Source: Paenibacillus massiliensis subsp. panacisoli DSM 21345 (GTDB lineage: Bacteria; Bacillota; Bacilli; Paenibacillales; Paenibacillaceae). From it: 64,000 nucleotides of DNA. Made by a program: the position numbers and the translations under genes. Of this stretch, positions 51,178-60,513 are shown in pieces. The stretch is taken from positions 1-64,000 of the forward strand of contig NZ_KE384535.1 of the NCBI RefSeq assembly GCF_000426545.1, given 5' to 3'. Every line of letters starts with the position of its first letter. Position 1 is the stretch's first letter. Below the pieces are notes generated by a model. It was not told where the DNA came from. It saw only the letters and a list, made by a program, of their open reading frames with translations, and made no database searches.

Positions 51178-52668
51178 TCACCCCTGCTCCTGAAGGCGGA
51201 GGGTGACGACGGAGGCGGCTGGTAGCGTAATGACCCATTGATCCTCCTCACGACGGAAGGCAGTGAACTCGGCAGGTGTGACTCGCTCGGGCTCAGTGAA
51301 CGTGTTATGTGCCTGCAGGGTATCAGCCTGAACGATCGTTCCACCGATGATGCTGGCGGCGCTTCCTCGCAGATCACAGCGCAGCTCTGTAGCATCGGCA
51401 TGGTGCAGATTGCATAGTGACAGGTGGATGCGACCCTCCGCATCTCTGGAGGCTGAGGCACTAATCTGATCAATGGATTCGCCCTCCATCTCATAGGCGG
51501 AGGATTCCAGGACCGTATCGAGGCGCTCTGCGTCTTGGTGAACCTTGTACATATGAAGAATATGATATGTTGGCGTTAGCAGCATACGTCCGCCCTCGGT
51601 GAGGATGACAGCCTGCAACACATTGACGAGCTGGGCGATGTTGGCCATTTTCACACGATCATTATGCTGGTGGAAAATGTTCAGGTTAATCGCTGCTACG
51701 AGCGCATCACGCTGGGTGTTCTGCTGGTACAGGAAGCCTGGATTCGTGCCTGGCTCCACGTCATACCAGGTGCCCCATTCGTCAACGATCAAGGCCACAC
51801 GCTTCTCGGGGTCATATTTGCTCATCACCGCATCGTGTCGTACGATTAGCTCTTCCATGTAGAGGGTGTTCTTGAGCGTCTTGAACCACATGTGCTCGTC
51901 AAACTCGGTGGAGGAGCCCTTGGAGCCTACCCAACTATTGGTCGGAAGAGTATAGTAGTGCAGGCTAAGCCCATCGAACATCGTTCCGGCCTGACGCATG
52001 AGCACATCGGTCCACTCATAATTATCTGAGTTAGGACCACAAGCAATTTTATAGACTTTCTCAGGTCCGTAATCTCTGACGTAGGAAGCATAGTGACGAT
52101 ACAAGTCGGCATAATATTCCGGTCGCATATTGCCACCGCAGCCCCAGTTCTCATTACCAACTCCGAAATATTTCAGCTTCCAGGGCTCCTCACGACCATT
52201 CGCCTTGCGCCAATCCGTCATCGGGGATTCCCCATCGAATGTCATGTACTCCACCCATTCGGCCATCTCGCGTACCGTTCCGCTGCCCACATTCCCGGCA
52301 ATATAAGGCTCGGCACCAATCAACTCGCAGAATTGAAGAAATTCATGCGTGCCGAAATGATTATTCTCCACGACTCCGCCCCAATGAATGTTGATCATCC
52401 GCTTGCGTTGCTCATAAGGACCGATTCCATCCTTCCACAGGTACGCATCAGCGAAGCATCCACCCGGCCAGCGCAGCACCGGAATGTCAAGGGCGCGCAG
52501 TGCCTCAATGACATCGGTACGCATCCCATCTACATTAGGAATTGGTGAATCGTGACCTACCCAGATCCCTTCGTAGATGCAGCGTCCCAAGTGCTCAGCG
52601 AAATGTCCATACAGATTACGATCAATGATTCCTTTGGTAATGTCAGCATTTACAATTAGCTTGTTCAT
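51178..52668 (-). CDS. Glycoside hydrolase family 51 (alpha-L-arabinofuranosidase)
   Basis: A 496-aa intracellular enzyme. The TIM barrel starts GIIDRNLYGHFAEHLGRCIYEGIWVG; the acid/base Glu is in FGVGNENWGCGG and the nucleophile Glu in LIVDEWGTWYD, both textbook GH51. The C-terminal beta-sandwich follows from about residue 385. AAAGGAGC precedes ATG 52668. It releases arabinose from arabinan, arabinoxylan or arabinogalactan fragments. It is followed by the zinc-ribbon gene and then GH27 on the same strand. Confidence 0.95.
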   Translation of the reverse strand: MNKLIVNADITKGIIDRNLYGHFAEHLGRCIYEGIWVGHDSPIPNVDGMRTDVIEALRALDIPVLRWPGGCFADAYLWKDGIGPYEQRKRMINIHWGGVVENNHFGTHEFLQFCELIGAEPYIAGNVGSGTVREMAEWVEYMTFDGESPMTDWRKANGREEPWKLKYFGVGNENWGCGGNMRPEYYADLYRHYASYVRDYGPEKVYKIACGPNSDNYEWTDVLMRQAGTMFDGLSLHYYTLPTNSWVGSKGSSTEFDEHMWFKTLKNTLYMEELIVRHDAVMSKYDPEKRVALIVDEWGTWYDVEPGTNPGFLYQQNTQRDALVAAINLNIFHQHNDRVKMANIAQLVNVLQAVILTEGGRMLLTPTYHILHMYKVHQDAERLDTVLESSAYEMEGESIDQISASASRDAEGRIHLSLCNLHHADATELRCDLRGSAASIIGGTIVQADTLQAHNTFTEPERVTPAEFTAFRREEDQWVITLPAASVVTLRLQEQG

Positions 52669-53261
52669 CCTTCAGCAGCTCCTTTAATAACGATTTCTTG
52701 ATTGTGGTGGTCAAGTATTCCATAATAAAGTAGAAAACGGTTACAGGAAGTGGCGAGTGGCAGGTTGATAAGAGAAGATGATAATGTAATTAAATGAGTT
52801 AATTCGTTGATGCAGTTCATTAATGCAGTTCGTTGGTAGCATAGACCACTTTGGTAACAAAACCATTACGTTAATAATATTTATATAAATTATGCTCTTA
52901 TCATAATCACTCCCTTGCCGTTTTGCAATGTGGAATTTGGTGATTTACGGCCCGAATATCATCATTTATCCGCTCTTTTTGATCACAAAACCGTCCTTTA
53001 CCGCGCCGGCCTCACCCTCATCAGGAATTATAGGTTACTTTAGGGATAGGTCTGCAGCAGAGCATATTGGCGGTAATGTATCAAGCATCATTTGCTGTGG
53101 AGCCTTTCGGTCATAGAATTGTTGTTGCTGGCAAAGCCCTTGCGGTGACATGAGGCTATTGCAGCCTATAAGCAGCGCTATGTCTTCAACTAAGAGAGGC
53201 TGCCTAAGCGAGCTTCAGGAAGTTGAGTGTTCACTATGAAAAATGAGAGAGGAAGATGAGC
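52669..53261. other. Intergenic region, about 590 bp
   Basis: Divergent promoter region between GH51 and the isomerase gene. A 12-bp direct repeat (ATGCAGTTC with flanks, near 52811 and 52829) and AT-rich promoter-like stretches are visible; no gene is supported. Confidence 0.5.
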
Positions 53262-54116
53262 ATGACAGTCGGAGTACTTGCGCATTTATTCGGAACACAT
53301 TCGTATCGGGAATTGGCAGCGAGAGTTGGAGGAGCAGGCTTTACTCATATTCAGCTAGCGCTCTGGAAAGCCGTGAACGATGTGGATTTCAGCAAGCCTG
53401 GCAAGTTCAGCCCAGGACTGGCATTGTCCATGGCGGACGCATTCCAGAAGGAAGGAGTCCGTATATCTATTTTGGGTTGTTATCTTCATTTTTTTCAGAG
53501 AGATCGGGAAGCACTGCGTGAAAATATTGAGCGCTGTAAGGAGCTCATCCGTTATGCACCTATGCTGGGGGCACCCATTGTTGCATTTGAGACAGGCAAA
53601 CCCACGGCTGGAGACGACAGGGATGAGGACTGGAAGGTGTTGAAGGCAACGGTGGAGGAACTGGTTGAGGAAGCCGAGCGCTGGGGAGTAATTGTCGGGA
53701 TTGAGGCAGCTAACGATCATCTGGTCGGTACAGCGAAGGAATTACATCAACTGCTGCAGGAGGTCCCTACCTCCCAGATCGGGGTCGTCATCGACCCAGG
53801 TAATCTGCTGACCGCTGACAATATGAGCAGGCAGGATGATGTGATTCGTGAAGCCTTCGACCTGCTGGGTGACCGCATAGTCGCTGGTCATGCGAAGGAT
53901 CGCATTCTCACGGATAAGACCGCTGGCGAGCAGGGAATCGAGACGGTTGCTGCAGGGCTGGGCAGCATGAATTATGAGCTGTATCTGGAGCTGCTGCATC
54001 AGTACAAGCCGGAGGCTTATATCATCATGGAAGAAGCGAATCCGGGCCGAATGGCTGCATCCAAAGCATATATTGATGAGATTCGGGAGCGGGTACGGTT
54101 GGCTGCGAAGGGATAG
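53262..54116 (+). CDS. Sugar phosphate isomerase/epimerase (AP endonuclease-2-like TIM barrel)
   Basis: A ~284-aa TIM-barrel protein of the xylose-isomerase-like superfamily. Metal-site residues appear in VGIEAANDHLVGT (Glu), VVIDPGNLLT (Asp), AGHAKDRI (His) and YIIMEEANPGRM (Glu). Related enzymes isomerise or epimerise keto-sugars (tagatose, inosose). ATG 53262 has the better spacing from AGAGGAAG; ATG 53256 is in frame. Likely to process sugars released by the neighbouring glycosidases; the exact sugar is unknown. Confidence 0.85.
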   Translation: MTVGVLAHLFGTHSYRELAARVGGAGFTHIQLALWKAVNDVDFSKPGKFSPGLALSMADAFQKEGVRISILGCYLHFFQRDREALRENIERCKELIRYAPMLGAPIVAFETGKPTAGDDRDEDWKVLKATVEELVEEAERWGVIVGIEAANDHLVGTAKELHQLLQEVPTSQIGVVIDPGNLLTADNMSRQDDVIREAFDLLGDRIVAGHAKDRILTDKTAGEQGIETVAAGLGSMNYELYLELLHQYKPEAYIIMEEANPGRMAASKAYIDEIRERVRLAAKG

Positions 54117-54152
54117 GGCAGCAGTATTTTTGGCGACAAATCCGCTTATCAC

Positions 54153-54207
54153 AAAAATCCCCTGTCCAGACATGTGTTCATTGCATAGCCTGGCACAGGG
54201 GATTTTT
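54153..54207. terminator. Bidirectional intrinsic terminator
   Basis: AAAAATCCCCTGT (54153-54165) pairs with ACAGGGGATTTTT (54195-54207), separating the isomerase gene from the convergent gene at 54321. Confidence 0.9.
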
Positions 54208-54320
54208 GGTTTGTACAAGATATTATGAACAAACTATGGGGTTAACGCAGTGTTCCAGCGATCACTATCCATCAGCCCGTGTATTAGCGATCAAAAATCA
54301 TATGTAGGCTCAGCTTCAGT

Positions 54321-54854
54321 CTAGCGTTTTGGTGAGAAGCCTTCCTCCTGCAAATATTCCTCGGCTTCTTCTCGGGATTCTGCTGCCATCTCTAGCTGAA
54401 GTCCTGCCTGGATCAACCACAGCCCATCCTCACAGCTCAGTGTTAAGGTATGACCCTCGTCGTCCATCCAGATCTCGACATCCCCATTGCTTTCTTGTGC
54501 TGTCAGCTCGTCCGCTCCTGTACCAGACTCGGAAGAGGCGTTCAGTCCCGTGGACAAGCTGTCCTCTGCAATCGGCTTGCCCGAGAGTGAGGCTATGGAC
54601 GCTGCGATCAGCTGTCTCAGCGCATCAGCAGTAAAATCTCGAATGTTCACCATACCTTTATCATTCGTATCATAGCCGTTCAACTGACCGGCATATACAA
54701 AGCCGTTTCCATTCGGATGAATGTGATAAGCTACGATCGTCTTTTCATAAATGCTGTCTTCATAGTGGAAGTTGACTCTTCCCAGCGAGACGTCCCGTCG
54801 TGTCAGCTCAGGAAAGGTTTGCAGCAGTTCAATTTTGTCGGCAAAAGTTAACAT
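54321..54854 (-). CDS. Hypothetical protein
   Basis: A 177-aa soluble protein that I do not recognise. The N-terminal ~90 residues (FADKIELLQTFPELTRRDVSLGRVNFHYEDSI, TIVAYHIHPNGNGFVYAGQLNGY) are strand-rich; a Ser/Glu/Thr-rich linker (DSLSTGLNASSESGTGADEL) leads to a second small domain (VEIWMDDEGHTLTLSCEDGLWLIQAG). The C-terminus is acidic and helical. A start at ATG 54854 has GGAGGA close by (reverse complement of TCCTCC). Confidence 0.6.
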   Translation of the reverse strand: MLTFADKIELLQTFPELTRRDVSLGRVNFHYEDSIYEKTIVAYHIHPNGNGFVYAGQLNGYDTNDKGMVNIRDFTADALRQLIAASIASLSGKPIAEDSLSTGLNASSESGTGADELTAQESNGDVEIWMDDEGHTLTLSCEDGLWLIQAGLQLEMAAESREEAEEYLQEEGFSPKR

Positions 54855-55115
54855 GTGTCCTCCATCGTTAGGGGTATGTCCCTAATCCTAATGATTTGTT
54901 CTGTACAAGATCGTGCTATACCATGATCTACCGTCTGTGATTGTATCATAAATACACCCGAATTGCTGTGGATGTCGAATGCTAGCTGGCTGGTAGCGCT
55001 TGTGGTACAATGTGGTTACTCACAGCTGACATATGGTTGAGGCCTGTGGAGCTACGTGCCTGCTGTCCTTCATATGCCGGATGCTGAACTACATATTCTA
55101 CTTGAGGTGATAATT

Positions 55116-55619
55116 ATGAGAGAAGGACTCGCAGAAGCTCTGAATGAGCAAATGAATTTTGAATTCTATTCCGCTCATGTCTATATGGCCATGGCAGCCT
55201 ACTGCTCCAGCGAAAGCCTGGAGGGGTTTGCTAATTTCTTCTTGGTACAAGCAGAGGAAGAACGCTTTCATGCAATGAAGCTGTATCGCTTCTTGAATGA
55301 TCGTAACCGTCGTGCGACACTGACTTCCATGCCGGACCCGCAAAATGAATACAAGTCCATGCTGGACGTATTCGAGCACGGCTATGCGCATGAGCAGCAG
55401 AACACAAAGCGATTCTATAATTTGGCTGACTTGGCGTTGGATGAGCGCGAGCATGCTACGATGTATTTCCTGAAATGGTTCATTGATGAGCAGGTAGAGG
55501 AAGAAGCATTGTTCGACGGCATCATCTCCAAGCTGAAGCGCATCGAGCAGGACAGTAATGCTTTCTATGCGCTGGATGCTGAATTTGCGACACGCTCTTT
55601 CACACCACCAGCCGAGTAA
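55116..55619 (+). CDS. Ferritin (non-haem, FtnA type)
   Basis: A 167-aa four-helix iron-storage protein that oxidises Fe(II) and forms 24-mers. The ferroxidase residues are visible: Glu in LNEQMNFEFYSAHVYM, the ExxH in EEERFHAMK, Glu in HEQQNTKRFY and the closing FIDEQVEEE. GAGGTGATAATT precedes ATG 55116. No Fur box is apparent in the short upstream region. It complements the iron-uptake locus at 19-24 kb only by topic, not position. Confidence 0.93.
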   Translation: MREGLAEALNEQMNFEFYSAHVYMAMAAYCSSESLEGFANFFLVQAEEERFHAMKLYRFLNDRNRRATLTSMPDPQNEYKSMLDVFEHGYAHEQQNTKRFYNLADLALDEREHATMYFLKWFIDEQVEEEALFDGIISKLKRIEQDSNAFYALDAEFATRSFTPPAE

Positions 55620-55651
55620 ACTACATTCTCATACCACGGATTGTACAGACG

Positions 55652-55709
55652 ACAGCCCCGCGAACGTAGATGCTCAATGCGAGCACACCTACGATGCAGG
55701 GCTGTTTTT
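55652..55709 (+). terminator. Intrinsic terminator after the ferritin gene
   Basis: ACAGCCC (55652-55658) pairs with GGGCTGT (55699-55705), with an inner CGTAG / CTACG pair, followed by TTTT. Confidence 0.8.
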
Positions 55710-55724
55710 ACATTTCAGGTGTTT

Positions 55725-55768
55725 ATCAGTTGCGTATCAGTTACGTATCAGTCACGTATCAGTCACAC
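55725..55768. repeat. 11-bp tandem repeat, four copies
   Basis: Units ATCAGTTGCGT, ATCAGTTACGT, ATCAGTCACGT and ATCAGTCACAC in immediate succession between the ferritin terminator and the niaR stop. Confidence 0.9.
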
Positions 55769-55784
55769 ATATGGCCTTACGGGG

Positions 55785-56555
55785 CTAATCATCGGTGTCG
55801 GATATCAGAAATCCTGCTTGCAGGAGCACTGTGTAGGCTTCGTCAATGAGTACAGGGTCGGTGGCTGAGAGCGTATGCAGGTGGATGCCGTTAGTCAACT
55901 CGGATAGATAGGCTGCCTGCGTGGAGCGGATTTTCTGAAGGAAGCCCTGTACCTGCTGTCTCGTACTGACTCGGATCGGTGCGACCAATTCACCATAGAC
56001 TGGGTGCTCGACGATAACATCCTGAACAGTGACACCTAGATCCACAATCAGATTCAGCTCCTCTTCGGTACGCTCGGGCCCATGCTGGACAGCGACAATA
56101 CGCTCGAACCGCTGTGCTGTCAGCTCAGGCTGTCCCATGTAAATATAGCCTTGGCTCGTCGCCATCACGGGTTCATTTCTTGCCTTCAGCAGGGAGATAT
56201 CCTGCACAATCACTTGTCTGGACACGGAGGCCCGCTGGGCCAGCTCATTTCCGGTCAGAGGAGAATCCTTCTTGAGCCACTGTAGCAGCTGCTCACGTCT
56301 TTCGGCCCCAGTCAGCCGGGTCAACTCTGTGTTGTCCGGAGCTCCGGATTCCGCACCAGTGGTGTCATGGTCAGAAGATTGAGGTGTGTTGTTCAGAGCA
56401 TTCCTTGGTGTGCTCTGAGCCGTTGCTTGATTCATCATTTTAGTCGTACTTTGATTCACGCTTTGATTCGTAATACTGCTCGCATTTGTGGCGTTGTTTC
56501 TCACGCTATGATTAGCTGCATGTGGCTCTACGTCGTGTGCAGAATTTTCAGTCAA
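55785..56555 (-). CDS. niaR: NiaR-type nicotinate-responsive repressor (HTH_11 + 3H domain)
   Basis: A 256-aa repressor of NAD synthesis genes. HTH_11 winged helix at ~70-125 (RREQLLQWLKKDSPLTGNELAQRASVSRQVIVQDISLLK), then the 3H domain with its metal/nicotinate histidines (VQDVIVEHPVYGELVAPI; LTNGIHLHTL). TTG 56555 is chosen: GAGAGGGGAAG stands before it and it overlaps the nifS stop by 8 bp, as in coupled nifS-niaR pairs. Between the start and the HTH lies an unusual ~65-residue Asn/Thr/Ser/Gln-rich linker (SVRNNATNASSITNQSVNQ), longer than in B. subtilis NadR/YrxA. Divergent from nadBCA. Confidence 0.88.
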   Translation of the reverse strand: MTENSAHDVEPHAANHSVRNNATNASSITNQSVNQSTTKMMNQATAQSTPRNALNNTPQSSDHDTTGAESGAPDNTELTRLTGAERREQLLQWLKKDSPLTGNELAQRASVSRQVIVQDISLLKARNEPVMATSQGYIYMGQPELTAQRFERIVAVQHGPERTEEELNLIVDLGVTVQDVIVEHPVYGELVAPIRVSTRQQVQGFLQKIRSTQAAYLSELTNGIHLHTLSATDPVLIDEAYTVLLQAGFLISDTDD

Positions 56556-57963
56556 TTGTACTTCCCCTCTCTGGTCTATTCCCACGTCTATTAGTGAGGT
56601 CCTCCAGAACATCCAGCAGTCTATAAATGTCTTCTGCCGTAGTTGTTCTGCCCATAGACATACGCAGGAAGTGAAGCGCATTCTCGGGAGGACCTGCAAG
56701 AGCTGTAATGCTTGGTGAAGGCTCCTGATACCCTGATGCACAGGCGCTTCCCGTGGATACACAAATTCCTTTACGGTTACATTCTAGCATAACATACTGC
56801 GCTTCATATCCGTAATAGTAGAACCCTGCAATGTGGGGAACGAGAGGGACTGGAGACGTCACCACGAGCAGAGTCTGCTCTGTGAGACTATTGTTCATTC
56901 CCGGATTAGCAGGCGCGTGAATGCTCTCATGTTGCAGGTCATGCTCGCTCTCAAGTTCATATTCATGCTCGTGCTTCTGTTCATCCTTGTGCTTGAGTTC
57001 ATGCTCAAGCTGATTCCCATGCTCAGGTCCATGTCTTTGATCAGCAGCATAGTTGCTCCCGGCGTTGTCGTCCGTGTTGTCGCCAGCGTTGCTCTCTGTG
57101 TGAGCAGGATGAGCGACAGGCTGTAGAGGAAGGCCGCGTTCGCGTGCCTTACGGAAGAAGAGGGTACGTAGCTCCTCATAGTCCCTGCCTAGCTGTTCGA
57201 TGTGGGGCATTAACGCTTCCGCTGCAGTCACAAATGCTGCAATCCCCGGTGTATTGACCGTCCCTGGACGAAAGCCACCTTCGTGATTCGTACCAGGAAA
57301 CACCGGTCTCCAGTGTACACCTGGGCGAATGTAAGCGGCGCCTACTCCCTTGGGTCCGTATATTTTGTGGCTGGAGATGGAGAGTGCATCCACACCTAGC
57401 TCCTGCACATTGATCGGTATTTTGCCGAAGCTCTGTACAGCATCTGTATGCAGTATAATTCCACGTTTCTTCAATAAAGACGAGAGATCGGCCAGGCGCT
57501 GGACTATGCCCGTCTCTGAATTGGCATGCTGAATGGATACTAGCCCTGTATTGTCCCGTAAATGAGACATTAGAGCCTCAGGAGTAATCAGGCCCCTCCG
57601 ATCTGGCTCCACAATCGTAACCTCATAGCCTATCCCTGTTAAGTATTGAGTCAGGCTGCGGATGGAAGCATGTTCCACCGACGTAGTGATGAAATGGCGA
57701 CGTGAGGGAGGGAGCCCTTGGAGCAGGCTTTGAATGATGAGATGATTCGACTCCGTCCCCCCACTAGTAAAGTAAATACCTTCTGTCTCCGCGCACAGAA
57801 GTTCCCCAAGCTTGGCTCGGCAGTAATCCACGATGTGCTGTGCTTGCCCACCTGTATCGTGAAGACTGCGCGTATTGCCATACACCTCAAGACTGACCGT
57901 TCGATAGGTCTCCAATGCTTCCTCACTCATGGGTGTCGTTGCCGCAAAGTCCAAATAGGTCAT
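56548..57963 (-). CDS. nifS: Cysteine desulfurase, NifS type, with a His/Glu-rich insertion
   Basis: A 471-aa PLP enzyme that supplies sulfur, here probably for the NadA iron-sulfur cluster. Conserved sites: SGGTESNHLII, ASIRSL, HTDAVQSFGK, PLP Lys200 in SISSHKIYGPKG, and catalytic Cys408 in STGSACASG. Residues ~283-364 (bases 56872-57117) are a low-complexity insertion made of H/E/K/D/N/S (KHKDEQKHEHEYELESEH and similar) that typical ~385-aa NifS/IscS proteins lack; it sits before the strand leading to the catalytic Cys loop. AAGGAGATTTC precedes ATG 57963. Co-transcribed with niaR. Confidence 0.9.
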   Translation of the reverse strand: MTYLDFAATTPMSEEALETYRTVSLEVYGNTRSLHDTGGQAQHIVDYCRAKLGELLCAETEGIYFTSGGTESNHLIIQSLLQGLPPSRRHFITTSVEHASIRSLTQYLTGIGYEVTIVEPDRRGLITPEALMSHLRDNTGLVSIQHANSETGIVQRLADLSSLLKKRGIILHTDAVQSFGKIPINVQELGVDALSISSHKIYGPKGVGAAYIRPGVHWRPVFPGTNHEGGFRPGTVNTPGIAAFVTAAEALMPHIEQLGRDYEELRTLFFRKARERGLPLQPVAHPAHTESNAGDNTDDNAGSNYAADQRHGPEHGNQLEHELKHKDEQKHEHEYELESEHDLQHESIHAPANPGMNNSLTEQTLLVVTSPVPLVPHIAGFYYYGYEAQYVMLECNRKGICVSTGSACASGYQEPSPSITALAGPPENALHFLRMSMGRTTTAEDIYRLLDVLEDLTNRRGNRPERGSTID

Positions 57964-58019
57964 ATGAAATCTCCTTTTCGTTCAACAAAACTCTTGTGCT
58001 AATTGTATTGTTGTGTAAA

Positions 58020-58040
58020 GATAGGTGTCAAGACACATGT
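58020..58040. promoter_or_regulatory. Putative NiaR operator
   Basis: The palindrome GTGTC-AA-GACAC (58025-58036), extended by ATG-like flanks, lies between the divergent nifS-niaR and nadBCA units, 28 bp before the nadB start. Position and dyad form fit a NiaR site; assignment is by context. Confidence 0.6.
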
Positions 58041-58063
58041 AATGACATTGAGGGGTGAGTGTA

Positions 58064-59686
58064 TTGCACCAACCGCAACGCAAGATAATCATCATTGGAT
58101 CAGGAGCGGCAGCCTTGTCGCTGGCAACGGCTTTGCCGGAGCACATCCATCTGACGGTGATGACGAAGGCTGCCGTAGGCCGCAGTAATTCTGCACTCGC
58201 TCAAGGCGGGATCGCAACCTCTTATGCTGAAGAAGATACAGTGCAGGCCCACATACAAGATACGCTAACGGCCGGATGCGGTCATAATGATGTACGTGCT
58301 GTGACGGAGATCATTCATGAAGGGAAAGTGATCGTGGAGGAGCTACTGGCTCAGGATTTTCCCTTTGATCGAGATGAGCTGGGGAGTGTGAAATTAGGGA
58401 GGGAAGGAGCCCATTCGGCACATCGGATCTTCCATGCCGGAGGAGATGCTACCGGGCGTCGTCTCGTGGAGTATTTGCAGCTTCGTCTGCGGCGGCAGGT
58501 TGAGCTGCTTGAGCACACCACGGCACTGGAGCTGCTGCTCGATGAGGCAGGCCACTGCAAGGGTGTTCTTGCGAAGGACCGCGAAGGTAATGTTGACTCC
58601 TATGCGGCGGATGCGGTGGTCATTGCAGCTGGGGGCTGCGGGGAGCTGTATGCCTGTCACACTAATGATAAGACGGTGACGGGAGATGGGCTGCTAATGG
58701 CCTACTGGGCAGGCGCAGCACTGGCTGATCTGGAATTCATGCAATTTCATCCGACTTTGCTAGTGCATGAAGGCACATGCTATGGCCTGGTGTCGGAGGC
58801 CGTACGAGGAGAGGGCGGTACACTGGTTGATGAGACGGGCCGGGCGATATTGAAAGGGCGTCACCCGCTGGGTGATCTGGCTCCCCGTGATATTGCGGCA
58901 CGTATCATGCTGAGTGAGCAGCTTGAAGGTCATCGGATCTATATGGATATCCGGAACTGCGCGAGCTTCAGCGAGCGTTTTCCGACCATTGCCAGCCTCT
59001 GCGAGCACGCAGGTATTCGACTGGAGGAAGGAAGAATTCCTGTCTCGCCGGGGATGCACTTCATGATGGGTGGCATTGTGACAGATGAGCATGGTGCAAC
59101 GGCCGTGCCAGGGTTATACGCGATCGGTGAAGCAGCCTGCACAGGTCTGCATGGGGCCAACCGACTGGCCAGCAATTCGTTGCTGGAGACTTTAGTCACA
59201 GGCCGAAGAGTGGCTCGCCACTTAGCTGGAGAAGAGGCATGGCATTTCGGCCAATCGTCTGCTAGTGAGGCAAGAAAAGGGCAGGAAAGCAACCGTTCAG
59301 ACCCCTTCAATGTGCAAGTGCGCATGATTGAGGTGCCAGAGCTTACGAGGCAAGAGCTGCAACAGCGAATGACAGCTTATGCATCCATTGCTCGTACCCA
59401 GGGTGAGCTGGAGCAGCTAAGGAATTGGCTGGATAGTAGACCCAGAATGCTCAAGAATGTGCACAATATCACAAATGAAGAGCGTGAGCTGACCAACCTA
59501 TGGATGCTGGCCAAAATGGTCGCTCGGTCCGCACTGCTACGGGAAGAGAGCCGCGGAGCGCACTTTCGCACGGATGTTCCAGACAGTCAGGGATCGTGGA
59601 GGGGACGTCAGATTATTCACCAGCAAGGTGATATCAAGATTAGAACGAATGAGAGGATCATGGAGACATGGAACGTTTACAGCTAA
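58064..59686 (+). CDS. nadB: L-aspartate oxidase
   Basis: FAD-dependent first enzyme of de novo NAD synthesis (L-aspartate to iminoaspartate). FAD site IIIGSGAAALSLATAL at the N-terminus; active-site regions SNSALAQGGIATSYAEEDTV, RREGAHSAHRIFHAGGDATGR, HFMMGGIVTDEHGATAVPGLYAIGEAACTGLHGANRLASNSLLE. About 540 aa, normal length. TTG 58064 lies 8 nt after GAGGGG and is preferred over GTG 58055. It overlaps nadC by 19 bp, forming the nadBCA operon under NiaR. Confidence 0.96.
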   Translation: MHQPQRKIIIIGSGAAALSLATALPEHIHLTVMTKAAVGRSNSALAQGGIATSYAEEDTVQAHIQDTLTAGCGHNDVRAVTEIIHEGKVIVEELLAQDFPFDRDELGSVKLGREGAHSAHRIFHAGGDATGRRLVEYLQLRLRRQVELLEHTTALELLLDEAGHCKGVLAKDREGNVDSYAADAVVIAAGGCGELYACHTNDKTVTGDGLLMAYWAGAALADLEFMQFHPTLLVHEGTCYGLVSEAVRGEGGTLVDETGRAILKGRHPLGDLAPRDIAARIMLSEQLEGHRIYMDIRNCASFSERFPTIASLCEHAGIRLEEGRIPVSPGMHFMMGGIVTDEHGATAVPGLYAIGEAACTGLHGANRLASNSLLETLVTGRRVARHLAGEEAWHFGQSSASEARKGQESNRSDPFNVQVRMIEVPELTRQELQQRMTAYASIARTQGELEQLRNWLDSRPRMLKNVHNITNEERELTNLWMLAKMVARSALLREESRGAHFRTDVPDSQGSWRGRQIIHQQGDIKIRTNERIMETWNVYS

Positions 59687-60510
59687 GAAAAATGCTGGAG
59701 GCCTTTTACCTGGAGGATATCGGTAGCGGTGATTGTACCTCGGAGGTCATTTTCGACGGGCAGTACGGTAGAGCCATTATTCATAGCAAATCGAACGGGA
59801 TCTTTGCGGGGGGACAGATCATCACGGAGGGCTTCAGGCTACTGGACCCGAACATTCAGGTTGAATTACGGAAGCGAGATGGCGAGGGGGTTAGCCGTGG
59901 GGAGTGTATTGCCAGCATGGAAGGGCCAGTTGCCGCACTGCTGGCCGGAGAACGTGTCATCCTGAATCTGATTCAGCGGATGTCCGGTATTGCGACAATG
60001 ACCGCGCACGCCGTGGGTACCCTTAATGACCCTAGCATTCGTATCTGCGATACAAGGAAGACAACACCAGGTATCAGGATGCTGGAAAAATATGCGGTAC
60101 GTGCAGGCGGAGGCTTCAATCATAGGCAGGGTCTGTATGACGGAATTATGATCAAGGACAATCACATTGCTGCCTGTGGCTCCATCACCAAGGCGGTGGA
60201 GCGAGCCCGCAGTGCTGCAGGGCATATGATGAATATCGAGGTGGAGATTGAGACAGAGGAGCAGCTACATGAGGCGATTGCAGCCAGCCCGGACATTATC
60301 ATGTTCGATAACTGCTCTCCGGATAGTGTACGCAGATTCGCCGCCCTCACCCCGGAGCATATTGTCACCGAAGCATCCGGTGGAATCACCATGGATACGT
60401 TGCCTGCATACCGAGGCACGGGTGTTCATTATATATCACTTGGCTTCCTGACTCATTCGGTGCAGAGCCTGGACATTAGCATGGATATTACAGATTCAGA
60501 GGAGGAATGA
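59668..60510 (+). CDS. nadC: Nicotinate-nucleotide pyrophosphorylase (quinolinate phosphoribosyltransferase)
   Basis: A 280-aa enzyme that converts quinolinate and PRPP to nicotinate mononucleotide. Family motifs: EDIGSGDCTSEVIF, LNLIQRMSGIATMTA, RICDTRKTTPGIRMLEKYAVRAGGGFNHR, IKDNHIAACG, and the C-terminal EASGGITMDTLPAYRGTGVHYISLGFLTHS. Start ATG 59668 lies inside nadB, with GAGAGGATC just upstream. Middle gene of nadBCA. Confidence 0.96.
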   Translation: MERLQLRKMLEAFYLEDIGSGDCTSEVIFDGQYGRAIIHSKSNGIFAGGQIITEGFRLLDPNIQVELRKRDGEGVSRGECIASMEGPVAALLAGERVILNLIQRMSGIATMTAHAVGTLNDPSIRICDTRKTTPGIRMLEKYAVRAGGGFNHRQGLYDGIMIKDNHIAACGSITKAVERARSAAGHMMNIEVEIETEEQLHEAIAASPDIIMFDNCSPDSVRRFAALTPEHIVTEASGGITMDTLPAYRGTGVHYISLGFLTHSVQSLDISMDITDSEEE

Positions 60511-60513
60511 CAC

